From NCBI RefSeq assembly GCF_003226555.1, contig NZ_QKQS01000007.1, forward strand, positions 1 to 41,371: a stretch of 41,371 nucleotides of DNA. Reading direction: 5' to 3'. A program made the position numbers and the translations under genes. The DNA comes from Rhodopseudomonas palustris. GTDB taxonomy: Bacteria; Pseudomonadota; Alphaproteobacteria; Rhizobiales; Xanthobacteraceae. Of the stretch, positions 25,522-32,519 are shown in pieces. The notes below the pieces were generated by a model, which was not told the origin of the DNA, did not search any database, and was given only the letters and a program-made list of their open reading frames with translations. How positions within the stretch are numbered: the first letter of the stretch is position 1; every line of letters begins with the position of its first letter.

Positions 25522-26148
25522 ATGACTGATCATCACGGCCCCCTTCGCGTCGGTATCGGCGGCCCGGTTGGCTCCGGCAAGACCGCGCTGATGGACCTGC
25601 TCTGCAAGTCCATGCGCGAGCGCTACGACATCGCGGCGATCACCAACGACATCTACACCAAATGGGACGCCGAGTTCCTGGTGCGCTCCGGTTCACTGAC
25701 TCCGGATCGGATCGCCGGGGTCGAGACCGGCGGCTGCCCGCACACCGCAATTCGCGAAGATGCGTCGATGAACCTCGCCGCCGTCGCAGAGATGCGCGGC
25801 AGATTTCCGGGCCTCGATCTGGTGCTGATCGAATCCGGCGGCGACAATCTCGCTGCGACATTTTCGCCGGAGCTCGCCGACATCACGATCTACGTGATCG
25901 ATGTTGCGGCCGGCGACAAGATTCCGTCGAAAGGAGGACCCGGCATCACTCGATCCGACCTTCTGGTGATCAATAAAATCGATCTGGCGCCCTATGTCGG
26001 CGCTTCCCTCGACAAGATGGATACCGACGCGCGGCGGATGCGCGGCGCCCGCCCGTTCGTCATGACTAATCTGAAGAAGAGCGACGGACTGGATCGCATT
26101 ATTGGCTTCATCGAGCAGAAGGGCGGATTGATACCTCGCGGCCAGTAG
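25522..26148 (+). CDS. ureG: urease accessory GTPase UreG
   Basis: SIMIBI-class GTPase that delivers nickel to urease together with UreE, UreF and UreD/H. The 208 residues carry the P-loop [11 protein letters not shown] (13-23), the metal-site motif [16 protein letters not shown] with the conserved Cys-Pro-His, ESGGDN and the NKID base-recognition motif. All appear intact. No urease structural or other accessory gene lies within the window, so ureG is isolated here; the rest of the cluster must be elsewhere. Confidence 0.95.
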   Translation: MTDHHGPLRVGIGGPVGSGKTALMDLLCKSMRERYDIAAITNDIYTKWDAEFLVRSGSLTPDRIAGVETGGCPHTAIREDASMNLAAVAEMRGRFPGLDLVLIESGGDNLAATFSPELADITIYVIDVAAGDKIPSKGGPGITRSDLLVINKIDLAPYVGASLDKMDTDARRMRGARPFVMTNLKKSDGLDRIIGFIEQKGGLIPRGQ

Positions 26149-26261
26149 TTGGGTTCAAATCGGTCGAGCCCACCATGGCTGATCCGAGGCAATTTCACTT
26201 TGAAGCAACTCAGAGTACGGTGTTTGTACGTAAGAGTACCGTATTCGTGATCGATCGGCGA

Positions 26262-26287
26262 GGAACCAACCCTCCGGTCGGCGTGTT
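26262..26287 (+). promoter_or_regulatory. possible EcfG-type promoter of the HWE kinase gene
   Basis: GGAAC, 17-nt spacer, TGTT: one mismatch from GGAAC-N16/17-CGTT. It lies about 130 bp upstream of the kinase start. Confidence 0.35.
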
Positions 26288-26417
26288 GAACCGCTCTTGG
26301 AATAAAGCCTGACTTCCAATTCTGAGGAATGATCCGGTTGCGTTGCCGCCCCTGCCTCTTCATGGTGAGGCGGACATCGATACCTTGAATTAAGAGCGGC
26401 GGGGCGCTCCGCCCCGA

Positions 26418-28103
26418 ATGACGAGTAAGAGCGTGGTTAGGCTTGGCTTCATCATCGGCTTGATCGCAGTTGTCGGGGTGGTGCTGTCGGGCTTTTCCGC
26501 ATCCCGTGTTTACGAGCAGGAAACGGCGATCCAGCGGATCGCGCTCGGTCGCGCGATCGACGTCCATGCCAGCCAGGTTCAGGACCGCCTCACCGAGCGG
26601 GAACTGCTCGGCCGTGTCGCCTCCGGTCTGTTTCGCAAGCCGTCGGTGATTAAGGCCGACATGCTGCAGCCGCTGCGCTCCTCGATCTACACTTTTAAGA
26701 CCGATTTCGTGCTCGCGACCTGGGTGGCGCGGTTGAAGCCCGACGAGGTCGGGGCAGCCGAAGCGGAGCTGGCCAAGGCCGGTTTCCCCGATCCCACCGT
26801 CCGGGAGTACGACGGCAGGCCGCTGCAGCTGAACGACGGTGCAGTTCCACTCGACGTGGTGATGGACGTCGAGCCGCGAAATCCGGAGACGATGGTCCTC
26901 ACTGGACGAATGCTCGATCACGATCCGGTGCTCGGCCGCACCTTCGCGCAGGCGCTAGCTGAGGGGCAGCCTCACGTTTCCGATCCCTTGCCATTGACGC
27001 AGAAGGGCCCTGTCGGGGTCGTGCTGGCGGCGCCCGTGAGGAATCCGGACAGCTCCGACACCGTCGGCTTCGTTACCTTCTCCTACAATCTTGCGACGCT
27101 GATGCTGACCAACGACGATCTGTCGTTGTTCTCGGTAGTGCTGAAGGATCCCGGCCGGAACGGTTACGAGCTGGTCGCCGACGAAAACGGCGATGTGACG
27201 ATGCGCGCGGCTCCGGAGGGCACCGCGCCGATGATCACGCGCACCGTGACGTTCGGTAACCGCGACTGGTCACTTGCTTATTACCCCAAGATCGATCCCT
27301 ACGACCGCGCCCAGCGAATCGCGTTGCTCACCGGCCTTGCCGGTCTGGCGCTGACCCTGATCGTCTGCGGCCTGTTCGGCTACGTCAGCTACAGCAACAT
27401 CCGGCTGCGGCGCGAAATCCAAATGCGGATCGGCTTCGAGCGGCGTTTGACCGCGGTGATCGACGAGCTCAATCACCGGGTGAAGAACATCCTGGCGGTG
27501 ATTCAGTCGATCGTGACCCGGACGCTGCGCCACGGCTCGGACCTCGATGTCGCCCGTGAGCTGCTGATCGGCCGGATTCATGCGATGTCCAACGTGGTTT
27601 CGCTGCTCAGCGACAGCCAATGGCAGGGCGTGATGCTGAGGGGACTATTCGAGGGCCGCGCGATCCCGCATGCCGACCGGATCAAGGTCGAGGGGCCCGA
27701 CATCGCGGTCAGCGCCCGCGCCGCGCAGAGCCTGTCGCTGCTGTTCTTCGAATTGGCATCGCATTCCGACGAAGGCCTGGCCGTCGTCGGCAAGCATCCG
27801 AGCGTGGTGGCAAGCTGGTCGGTGGCCGGCGAGGGCAATGACGCGACCTTCCATTTCCGCTGGGAGGAGTTCAACACCAGCGCGGCGACCCGGCGTCCGG
27901 ACAGCGAGTTCGGGATCATCCTGCTCGATCGCGTCGCGCCGGAAGCGCTCGGCGGCACGTCGAAGCGTTACTTCACCGAGGTCAGCTACGTCTACGAGCT
28001 GAACGCACCGCTGGAAACAGTGGTGGATGTCAATGAGCGCGATCGCACCGGGCAGATCGTCGCGCCGGTGCGCCCAGCTTCCAGGCCGCGTCATCGCAAG
28101 TAA
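26418..28103 (+). CDS. membrane sensor kinase of the HWE/HisKA_2 class with divergent ATPase domain
   Basis: A 561-residue protein with membrane helices at about 8-28 and 303-325, enclosing a periplasmic CHASE-like sensor (about 35-295). The dimerisation helix has H353 in LNHRVKNILAVIQSIVTRTL, as in HWE kinases. The ATP-binding domain is unusual. The family's N-box (HELATNA) reads FELASHS at 444-450, replacing the Mg-binding Asn and the HWE histidine. The G-box glycine motif is EFGIILLD (497-504). W482 and E484 are kept. It may be a weak kinase or act mainly as a phosphatase, as reported for PhyP-type proteins. It neighbours ecfG-nepR-phyR, so PhyR is the obvious partner. No good ribosome site precedes the ATG; GTG at 26433 is an alternative. 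Confidence 0.85.
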   Translation: MTSKSVVRLGFIIGLIAVVGVVLSGFSASRVYEQETAIQRIALGRAIDVHASQVQDRLTERELLGRVASGLFRKPSVIKADMLQPLRSSIYTFKTDFVLATWVARLKPDEVGAAEAELAKAGFPDPTVREYDGRPLQLNDGAVPLDVVMDVEPRNPETMVLTGRMLDHDPVLGRTFAQALAEGQPHVSDPLPLTQKGPVGVVLAAPVRNPDSSDTVGFVTFSYNLATLMLTNDDLSLFSVVLKDPGRNGYELVADENGDVTMRAAPEGTAPMITRTVTFGNRDWSLAYYPKIDPYDRAQRIALLTGLAGLALTLIVCGLFGYVSYSNIRLRREIQMRIGFERRLTAVIDELNHRVKNILAVIQSIVTRTLRHGSDLDVARELLIGRIHAMSNVVSLLSDSQWQGVMLRGLFEGRAIPHADRIKVEGPDIAVSARAAQSLSLLFFELASHSDEGLAVVGKHPSVVASWSVAGEGNDATFHFRWEEFNTSAATRRPDSEFGIILLDRVAPEALGGTSKRYFTEVSYVYELNAPLETVVDVNERDRTGQIVAPVRPASRPRHRK

Positions 28104-28190
28104 GATCCCACGTCGAACAAAGTTCGTAGGAATCAAGACGCCCCAGCCGTTTCACGCGATTCGCACCACAAGATCGCGAAACCGACTCGT

Positions 28191-28232
28191 GGGTGCGAGG
28201 AGCCCTTTCTTTGTAAAGGCCTCCTCGCACCC
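28191..28232. repeat. long perfect hairpin between convergent genes
   Basis: A 12-bp stem GGGTGCGAGGAG/CTCCTCGCACCC, a C-C mismatch and a further 5-bp stem CCTTT/AAAGG close a 6-nt loop. It lies between the ends of the convergent kinase and ecfG genes and may act as a bidirectional terminator, though no T-run follows on either strand. Confidence 0.5.
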
Positions 28233-28307
28233 AGGTCTGGCAGGTTGGTCGTGGGGCTTTCGCTCGATTGGCTAGCTTGGATCGCGCAACCGGGCGGGTA
28301 GCAACGA

Positions 28308-28853
28308 CTAGCCGTTGCCGCCGATCACCGCGCGCACCGTGTCGTCCGGTCCGAAATCCTCGGCCCCGTCGACGTAGAGGAGCGCGCTGAGCTTCGACCG
28401 CGCGCGGTTGACGCGGCTCTTGATCGTGCCCACTGCGCAGCCGCAGATCGCCGCGGCATCTTCGTAGGAGAACCCCGAGGCGCCGACCAGGATTAGTGCT
28501 TCACGTTGGTCCTGCGGCAGCTTGTCCAGCGCGGTGCGGAATTCCTCGAACTCCAAATGCGCGGTTTGTCCCGGCTGTGACTTCAGCGTTTTCGCGTAGC
28601 TGCCGTCAGCATCCTCCACCTCCCGGCGCCGCTTACGATAGTCCGAGCGAAACAGGTTGCGCAGAATGGTGAACAACCAAGCGGGCAGGTTGGAGCCCGG
28701 CTGGAACGAGTCGATGTTGGCGAGAGCGCGCAACAACGTCTCTTGAACCAAGTCATCGGCACGATCGGCATTGCCGCTCAACGAGATCGCGAACGCGCGC
28801 AAGCTCGGCACGGCGGCGAGAATGTCGTCTCTGAGGGAATCGGTGAGAGGCAT
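28308..28853 (-). CDS. ecfG: EcfG-type ECF sigma factor of the general stress response
   Basis: A 181-residue sigma-70-family factor. Sigma2 (about 12-80) contains DRADDLVQETLLRALANIDSF. Sigma4 (about 110-165) contains LPQDQREALILVGASGFSYEDAA and GTIKSRVNRARSKL. It directs RNA polymerase to GGAAC-N16/17-CGTT promoters and is held by NepR until phospho-PhyR releases it (established for this family). Its ATG overlaps the nepR stop (TAATG), so it is coupled to nepR. Several matching promoters are present in this window. Confidence 0.94.
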   Translation of the reverse strand: MPLTDSLRDDILAAVPSLRAFAISLSGNADRADDLVQETLLRALANIDSFQPGSNLPAWLFTILRNLFRSDYRKRRREVEDADGSYAKTLKSQPGQTAHLEFEEFRTALDKLPQDQREALILVGASGFSYEDAAAICGCAVGTIKSRVNRARSKLSALLYVDGAEDFGPDDTVRAVIGGNG

Positions 28854-29080
28854 TAGTCCCTCCCCTCGGTCGTGTCCGTGGCTTTCGCAGCTTCCGCCGC
28901 CTGCTCGGGATCATCCAGCTTCTTGATCAGCTCCGCGAACCGATCAGGAACGCCCTGGCGTACGACGTCGTCGTACATCGCACGCAATTGATGTCCAATC
29001 CGAGCCTGAATCTCGGCGTTGAGACCTCCCTTGGTGCCTGGAGCCGACTTCTTCATGGTTTGAGCCTTGAATTCTTGCAT
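28853..29080 (-). CDS. nepR: NepR anti-sigma factor
   Basis: A 75-residue helical anti-sigma factor. The core IGHQLRAMYDDVVRQGVPDRFAELIKKLD is the NepR signature that binds EcfG and, alternatively, the sigma-like domain of PhyR. The tail (about 54-75) is probably disordered. The start may instead be the ATG at 29056 (MKKSAPGTKGG), which better matches homologues and has AAGG upstream. It is the first gene of the nepR-ecfG operon and divergent from phyR. Confidence 0.9.
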   Translation of the reverse strand: MQEFKAQTMKKSAPGTKGGLNAEIQARIGHQLRAMYDDVVRQGVPDRFAELIKKLDDPEQAAEAAKATDTTEGRD

Positions 29081-29161
29081 GACTGATCCAATGTTTTCCC
29101 CATGGTCAAGTCCCCTGAACTTCGAGGGTTTTCCTTGATCTGCCGCCTTTTACCGGAGCCT

Positions 29162-29186
29162 AATGCGGTCCCAGCACGAAAGTTCC
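29162..29186 (-). promoter_or_regulatory. EcfG-type promoter of nepR-ecfG
   Basis: On the minus strand: GGAAC, 16-nt spacer, CATT (consensus CGTT). It lies about 80 bp upstream of nepR and forms half of an inverted repeat with the phyR promoter. Confidence 0.7.
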
Positions 29187-29196
29187 CCGCGGGAAT

Positions 29197-29221
29197 GGAA
29201 CTTTCGCTCGACTCAGGCGTA
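29197..29221 (+). promoter_or_regulatory. EcfG-type promoter of phyR
   Basis: On the plus strand: GGAAC, 16-nt spacer, CGTA (consensus CGTT). It is about 60 bp upstream of the phyR start. The -35 regions of this and the divergent promoter form a perfect 9-bp inverted repeat, GAAAGTTCC and GGAACTTTC. Confidence 0.7.
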
Positions 29222-29283
29222 GTTGCCCTCGCAAAGGTGCCCGGACGCCGCAGGCGTCGGCCCAGATGACTGATGGAGTGGGG

Positions 29284-30090
29284 ATGTCGAGATCACAGGT
29301 TGTTGCCGAGCATTTGCCCTTGCTGCGCCGCTATGCGCGCGCCCTGACCGGAAGCCAGACCTCCGGCGACGCCTATGTGGGCGCGATGCTGGAAGCATTG
29401 CTCCAGGATCCAGCCTTGCTCGACGAACGGCACGGCCCGCGGGCCGGTCTTTTCCGTTTGTTTACCCAGATTTGGAATTCGGTCGCGCTCAACGACGATG
29501 CGGATGTGACGACCCTGCCGATGCCGTCTGAGCGTCGGCTGTCGGCCATCACCCCGTTGCCGCGACAAGCATTCTTATTGCTGTCGCTGGAAGGCTTCTC
29601 TGAGGAAGAAGTCGCCTTCGTGCTTCAGTCCGAGGTCGGTGAGATCCGGCAGTTGGTCGACGCCGCGGGGCGCGAGATGGCCGAAGACATCGCCACCGAC
29701 GTCCTGATCATTGAAGACGAGACGTTCATCGCGATGGACCTCGAAAGCCTGGTCAAGGGGCTGGGCCACAACGTCATCGGCGTCGCCCGCACCCATTCAG
29801 ATGCCATCGCGCTGGCAAAGACCAAGAAGCCGGGTCTGATTCTGGCCGATATTCAGCTTGCCGACGGCAGCTCCGGCCTCGATGCGGTCAACGAGTTGCT
29901 GCGCACCTTCGAAGTGCCCGTGGTTTTCATTACCGCGTACCCCGAACGCTTCCTCACCGGCGAGCGGCCGGAGCCGGCGTTCCTGATCTCCAAGCCGTTC
30001 CAGCCCGCGATGGTGTCCGCGGTCGCGAGCCAGGCGCTGTTCTTCCAGCGCAATTCGCGCAATCGAAAGCCGAGCGCCGCCGTTTCCTGA
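29284..30090 (+). CDS. phyR: PhyR, general-stress-response regulator (anti-anti-sigma)
   Basis: A 268-residue protein with an N-terminal sigma-like domain (about 5-130; LPRQAFLLLSLEGFSEEEVAF marks the sigma4-like part) and a C-terminal receiver (about 138-255). The receiver has E144/D145, phospho-acceptor D189 (ADIQLADGSSGLD) and the FITAYPERFLTGERP segment typical of PhyR receivers. Phosphorylated PhyR binds NepR and frees EcfG. I chose the ATG at 29284 because GGAG lies just upstream; the frame has another ATG at 29266. It is divergent from nepR-ecfG, with a terminator after the stop. Confidence 0.95.
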   Translation: MSRSQVVAEHLPLLRRYARALTGSQTSGDAYVGAMLEALLQDPALLDERHGPRAGLFRLFTQIWNSVALNDDADVTTLPMPSERRLSAITPLPRQAFLLLSLEGFSEEEVAFVLQSEVGEIRQLVDAAGREMAEDIATDVLIIEDETFIAMDLESLVKGLGHNVIGVARTHSDAIALAKTKKPGLILADIQLADGSSGLDAVNELLRTFEVPVVFITAYPERFLTGERPEPAFLISKPFQPAMVSAVASQALFFQRNSRNRKPSAAVS

Positions 30091-30113
30091 CGTTTCGCAG
30101 CTGCACAATCAGC

Positions 30114-30142
30114 ACGCCGCCCGGCTGTCCCGGGCGGCGTTT
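30114..30142 (+). terminator. intrinsic terminator of phyR
   Basis: An 11-bp perfect stem ACGCCGCCCGG/CCGGGCGGCGT with a 5-nt loop is followed by TT. It lies 24 bp past the phyR stop. Confidence 0.75.
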
Positions 30143-30195
30143 GCATGTGCGCGCCCGGCCGATTGAATCGAACCGGCTCAAGATCGAATAGGCTC

Positions 30196-30283
30196 AAAAA
30201 AAGAACAGAGCGCGGTTGGCATCACACAACCGCGCTCTGTCTTGCCGGCTTTGGAATTGGGGCAGGGGGGACTGCGCCGGCTT
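30196..30283 (-). ncRNA. predicted EcfG-dependent small RNA (GsrN-like)
   Basis: No protein gene lies here on the minus strand, yet it has both ends of a transcript. The promoter at 30290-30314 is a perfect GGAAC-N16-CGTT. A 14-bp perfect hairpin (30205-30218 with 30227-30240, 8-nt loop) is followed by a T-rich tract (30196-30204), an ideal intrinsic terminator. Transcription should start near 30281-30283, giving about 87 nt. The 5' part can form a 6-bp GCCGGC stem (30276-30281 with 30244-30249) closing a 26-nt loop that contains CCCCCC and CCCC runs. The stress-controlled sRNA GsrN of Caulobacter likewise has a C-rich 5' loop and a 3' terminator. Sequence homology to GsrN is not established here. 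Confidence 0.7.
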
Positions 30284-30289
30284 GCGATG

Positions 30290-30314
30290 AACGCCTGTCG
30301 GCCCGGACCGTTCC
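30290..30314 (-). promoter_or_regulatory. perfect EcfG-type promoter driving the predicted sRNA
   Basis: Minus-strand GGAAC (30310-30314), a 16-nt spacer and CGTT (30290-30293) fit the alphaproteobacterial general-stress consensus exactly. No ORF begins downstream before the terminator. Confidence 0.75.
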
Positions 30315-30475
30315 GGTCGATCGCTAAAATCGTTAACACGCTCAGTTGATCGATGGTTATCGAACCGCCTTGACACTCACGCGATTAATCATTGCGGGCG
30401 TCGTCGAACACATCTGGCGGCGGCCGCAATAGGGAAAGCGGCACAACGCCTGCTACAACAAAGCGGCAAGAAACC

Positions 30476-30865
30476 ATGTCACAGATCGTGCGGGGAATTC
30501 TGGGCGCCCTTGCTATCACCGGGACGCTCGGCGCGGCGCAACTGGCGGTCGGCGAGGATCTCGGCCGCGCGAACCTGATCCGACAGGCATCGATTACGAC
30601 GGCAGTGCAGGACGTCAACCGGTCCGGCAAAGCCGACCGGGCGGTGATGCCGCTCGCGTCGCAGCCGGGTCATACCTTTGCGGTGACGCTGATCGGGCAG
30701 TCGGTACTCGTTCGAATTCCGCAGGAGCAGGTCAGCGGCGCGCTTCGCGGGTCTGCCGTGAAAAAGCCAGCGATGGCTCCGAAGCGGATTGTTGCTTGCG
30801 AGCCGGTGGTGAGCGTGCTCACCGAAGTCGCCAAGCAGCTTCAGCCCGGCCGGTGCGTCGCCTGA
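30476..30865 (+). CDS. hypothetical secreted protein
   Basis: I do not recognise this 129-residue protein. It has a signal peptide (about 1-26; IVRGILGALAITGTLGAAQ) and a small mature domain with two cysteines (C111 in VACEPVVSVLTEVAKQLQPG and C127 near the C terminus) that could form a periplasmic disulfide. I chose the ATG at 30476 because it begins the signal peptide; the frame is open 28 codons upstream. A terminator follows at 30915. Confidence 0.7.
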   Translation: MSQIVRGILGALAITGTLGAAQLAVGEDLGRANLIRQASITTAVQDVNRSGKADRAVMPLASQPGHTFAVTLIGQSVLVRIPQEQVSGALRGSAVKKPAMAPKRIVACEPVVSVLTEVAKQLQPGRCVA

Positions 30866-30914
30866 TACGATCTGGCTGACTTCATCCGTCTCACTGCCTG
30901 TCTGTCGTTCGATC

Positions 30915-30940
30915 ACATCCGCCCTGCATTGGGCGGATGT
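30915..30940 (+). terminator. intrinsic terminator of the secreted hypothetical gene
   Basis: A 10-bp perfect stem ACATCCGCCC/GGGCGGATGT with a 6-nt loop is followed by TTGCGTTTGC, 50 bp past the stop. Confidence 0.65.
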
Positions 30941-31050
30941 TTGCGTTTGCGAGCGAGCCAAGATTGTAGAGAGAGGGGCTGACGGCCAGCCTAGAGCAGT
31001 ACTGTTCTCCATAGAATCGGGGCTGAGCGCACTGCCTGCCACAAGCACAA

Positions 31051-31156
31051 CCTCATGGTGAGCAGGCGCGTAGCGCCGTGTCGAACCATGTGACGCAGGG
31101 AATGCGTTGCGCCATCCTTCGAGACGCCCGGCTTCGCCGGGCTCCTCAGGATGAGG
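31051..31156. repeat. palindromic intergenic repeat element
   Basis: The element is bounded by CCTCATGGTGAG on the left and CTCCTCAGGATGAGG on the right, with inner pieces TCGAACCATG, CCATCCTTCGAGACG and a GCCCGGC/GCCGGGC hairpin. Elements with these words occur many times in Bradyrhizobium and Rhodopseudomonas genomes (from memory). Only one copy is in this window, so repeat status rests on that knowledge. Confidence 0.55.
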
Positions 31157-31207
31157 ACTCAGTACCTTCGGAAAGGTCGGATCGTTTCAATCAAACGATG
31201 AACCGCT

Positions 31208-32311
31208 TTAATTGCTGCCAGGGAGCTGCGGCGAATCGTCGGGCATTAGGTGCTCCTTCAGCACAAGTCCGACGATCAGCAGCGGCGATGCCAGGAAGGC
31301 GCCCATTGGGCCCCACAGCCAGGTCCAAAACGCGATCGCGATGAACACCGCCAACGCATTGAGCGCGAGCCGGCGTCCGATGATGGTCGGCGTGATGAAG
31401 TGACCTTCGATGAAAGTCAGGCAGGCGAACCCCAATGCGCCGAGGAGGCCGGCACCAAGTGTGGGCATGCTGACGATCCCGACCACGCACAGGATCACGA
31501 ACATCACGAACGGGCCGAGGATTGGAATGAAATTGAGGATCGCCGCGAGGGCGCCCAGGCCGGCGGGGTTCGGCATACCGGCTACGGCACAGATCAGGCC
31601 GGTCGCGGCGCCATAGCACAGATTGATCACCGTGACGGTCAGCAGATAGGCGCCGAGGCTCTCTTCGAGCTCGTTCAGGATCCGCAGGGTCCGCAGCCGG
31701 GAGACGCGGTCGGCGAACAGCATCACCAGCGCCCTTCGAAGTCCGCGCCAGCTCGCCACGAACAGCACCAAAGTCACCAGAAACAGCATGATCTCGGTGA
31801 GCGTCGGCGACAGAAATTCGAATGTCGGCTGCATCCAACCGATCTTCGGCATCTGGATTGCAGCGGCGGGCAGCGTTTCGGCTCCGCCGAGCGCAGACTG
31901 CAACTGCCGCCACATCGCCACAGGCTTGTCCAGCAAGTGCAGCTTCTCCCGCAGCAGCAAGCCGAGCTCGGGAAGCCGGTTGCTCCATTCGATCAGCGGC
32001 ACTGAAATCAGTCCGATCATGAACGAGACGCCGGTCAGGCCGGCCAACACGATCAGCACCGCGCTGACGCCGCGCGGCACGTGCCAGCGCTCCAGCAGGC
32101 TGGCTACCGGCGAAAGCATGGTGCCGACCACGAAGGCGGTGACGATCGGAAGGAAGAATGGCTTGCCGACATAGAGCAGGCCGATCAGAAAGATCAGCAG
32201 CAGCGATACCAGCGCGAACGCCACGACCTCGGTGCGTCTGATCAGCGGCGGCCGATCGTCGGGACTGTCGGGTAGTGGTGCGCCTGGAAGCTCGGCTGGA
32301 AGAACGCGCAA
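31208..32311 (-). CDS. AI-2E/PerM-family transporter
   Basis: A 367-residue polytopic inner-membrane protein of the AI-2E family exporter-like group. It has about eight hydrophobic segments, including AFALVSLLLIFLIGLL, GVSAVLIVLAGLTG and the conserved FIEGHFITPTIIGRRLALN near the C terminus. The substrate is unknown; family members are linked to AI-2 export, Na+/H+ exchange or lipid transport. The start is uncertain. The frame opens at ATG 32401, but a candidate EcfG promoter would start transcription near 32377, inside that extension. I prefer the TTG at 32311, preceded by GGGGGG. It is divergent from the L,D-transpeptidase gene. Confidence 0.8.
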   Translation of the reverse strand: MRVLPAELPGAPLPDSPDDRPPLIRRTEVVAFALVSLLLIFLIGLLYVGKPFFLPIVTAFVVGTMLSPVASLLERWHVPRGVSAVLIVLAGLTGVSFMIGLISVPLIEWSNRLPELGLLLREKLHLLDKPVAMWRQLQSALGGAETLPAAAIQMPKIGWMQPTFEFLSPTLTEIMLFLVTLVLFVASWRGLRRALVMLFADRVSRLRTLRILNELEESLGAYLLTVTVINLCYGAATGLICAVAGMPNPAGLGALAAILNFIPILGPFVMFVILCVVGIVSMPTLGAGLLGALGFACLTFIEGHFITPTIIGRRLALNALAVFIAIAFWTWLWGPMGAFLASPLLIVGLVLKEHLMPDDSPQLPGSN

Positions 32312-32384
32312 GAGACCCCCCAGCGGCAAAATCGACAAAATCGAACAGAGTTCTGGCTGCCGTTCACGACAGCCGATCGCCTTA

Positions 32385-32409
32385 AACACGCGCTGTCGCA
32401 CAAAGTTCC
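32385..32409 (-). promoter_or_regulatory. candidate EcfG-type promoter of the AI-2E family gene
   Basis: Minus-strand GGAAC, 16-nt spacer, TGTT: one mismatch from the consensus. It implies a start of transcription near 32377. Confidence 0.45.
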
Positions 32410-32443
32410 GGAGTCATCGGGGATGACTTCGGCGCAGCGCACG

Positions 32444-32469
32444 GGAACGGTTTGGGACAGGGCGACGTT
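32444..32469 (+). promoter_or_regulatory. EcfG-type promoter of the L,D-transpeptidase gene
   Basis: GGAAC (32444-32448), 17-nt spacer, CGTT (32466-32469): a full match to the general-stress consensus, about 50 bp upstream of the start codon. Confidence 0.72.
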
Positions 32470-32519
32470 TGTTAGCTGCTCGTGTCGAGACGACGCAACT
32501 AACTGGCGGGGATGCGATC

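Larger units (their letters stand above)
30866..31207. other. intergenic region with terminator and dispersed repeat
   Basis: These 342 bases hold the terminator at 30915-30940 and a palindromic repeat at 31051-31156, described separately. No gene was seen. Confidence 0.5.

Noticed and set aside
25320-25529. 69-codon ORF overlapping the ureG start
   Set aside because: It resembles no urease protein, has no clear ribosome site, and the sequence looks like random high-Arg translation.
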